Source of the DNA: Arthrobacter sp. H-02-3
GTDB taxonomy: Bacteria; Actinomycetota; Actinomycetes; Actinomycetales; Micrococcaceae
Assembly: GCF_003097355.1 (NCBI RefSeq)
Contig: NZ_PYUI01000007.1
Location: forward strand, 62,001 to 126,000
Direction: 5' to 3'
DNA: 64,000 nt
Both the position numbers and the translations under genes were made by a program. Positions within the stretch are counted from its first letter, which is position 1, and each line of letters starts with the position of its first letter. Below the pieces are notes generated by a model that saw only the letters and a list, made by a program, of their open reading frames with translations, did not search any database and was not told the DNA's origin. Below, one piece after another: positions 63,844 through 64,000 of the stretch.

Positions 63844-64000
63844 ATGCAGATCAAGAGCGTCCTGGTCGGCTCCACGGACCACTCCATGGCTGAGCTGGCA
63901 CTGGACCTTGGACTCGACTACGCCCGCACGGACTGGGAACACCGTGATCCCCGGACCGGGGCCGGCTGGCAGCACGCCGTCCCTGCGGACCAGCTCTGGT
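63844..64000 (+). CDS. Unidentified operon gene, 5' part (cut by window end)
   Basis: 52 codons are visible from ATG 63844, 4 nt after the previous stop, with GGGAGCTAGGA upstream as ribosome-binding site. The frame is open to the window edge. The start (MQIKSVLVGSTDHSMAELAL) suggests a beta-alpha unit, and a trace of a second (WQHAVPADQLW). It is probably another glycan-synthesis protein, but no family can be named from this part. Confidence 0.55.
   Translation, partial: MQIKSVLVGSTDHSMAELALDLGLDYARTDWEHRDPRTGAGWQHAVPADQLW

Overview
The window is a high-GC actinobacterial chromosome segment. It most resembles Arthrobacter, Pseudarthrobacter or a close Micrococcaceae relative. The grounds are the gene order ilvD / ilvB-ilvN-ilvC-serA and leuC-leuD-murA-plsC-gpsA-ddl-DUF3515, the frequent GTG starts, several apparently leaderless genes (a -10 hexamer about 7 nt before the start codon), DUF2510 and sunset-domain proteins, and dispersed palindromic intergenic repeats. 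The genus call is an inference from gene content and style; no database was searched.

Layout. 1-10 kb: the 3' part of a Pls/PosA-type synthetase (carrier domain plus membrane-bound repeated domains), an RND efflux pump with five 13-bp repeats in its leader, malate:quinone oxidoreductase, an oligopeptide-type binding lipoprotein and a fasciclin lipoprotein with a possible SigK-type promoter. 10-21 kb: a stress and accessory stretch with tRNA-Leu, Bcp peroxiredoxin, MarR, a His/Asp/Asn-rich secreted protein, a universal stress protein behind a DosR-type palindrome, several exported Pro-rich proteins, and a small module (ImmA/IrrE-like protease, multi-spanning membrane protein, start-less fragment) beside tRNA-Lys, flanked by two copies of a 40-bp element. 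18-21 kb also holds a sugar dehydrogenase lipoprotein, a sunset-domain membrane protein and a LysR regulator.

21-37 kb: branched-chain amino acid biosynthesis (ilvD, ilvB with a leader peptide and attenuator, ilvN, ilvC, leuB, ilvE) with serA, an FtsX-type ABC exporter and metG. 37-45 kb: MBL hydrolase, FAH-family protein, gltX, HAD hydrolase, a secreted SASA esterase with two Ig-like repeats, a coiled xxxLxxG-repeat membrane protein, tRNA-Gln and tRNA-Glu. 45-54 kb: an IclR regulator divergent from leuCD, then murA, plsC, gpsA, ddl and a DUF3515 lipoprotein (cell wall and phospholipid precursors). 54-64 kb: a surface-polysaccharide operon (glycosyltransferases, Wzm/Wzt exporter, UDP-ManNAc dehydrogenase-like enzyme) running off the right edge.

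How the parts connect. ilvB, leuB and leuC each have an ATAGTGAGAC-like box nearby, and ilvD has a weaker one. The IclR gene next to leuC is of the LtbR/NdgR type, so one regulator plausibly controls the whole Ile/Val/Leu set in this window. A second layer, transcription attenuation through an Ile/Val/Leu-rich leader peptide, acts on ilvBNC. The most unusual pieces are the protease/membrane module with its flanking repeats, the Pls/PosA synthetase, the DosR-type box before the stress protein, and an intergenic repeat that supplies the last codons of a gene.
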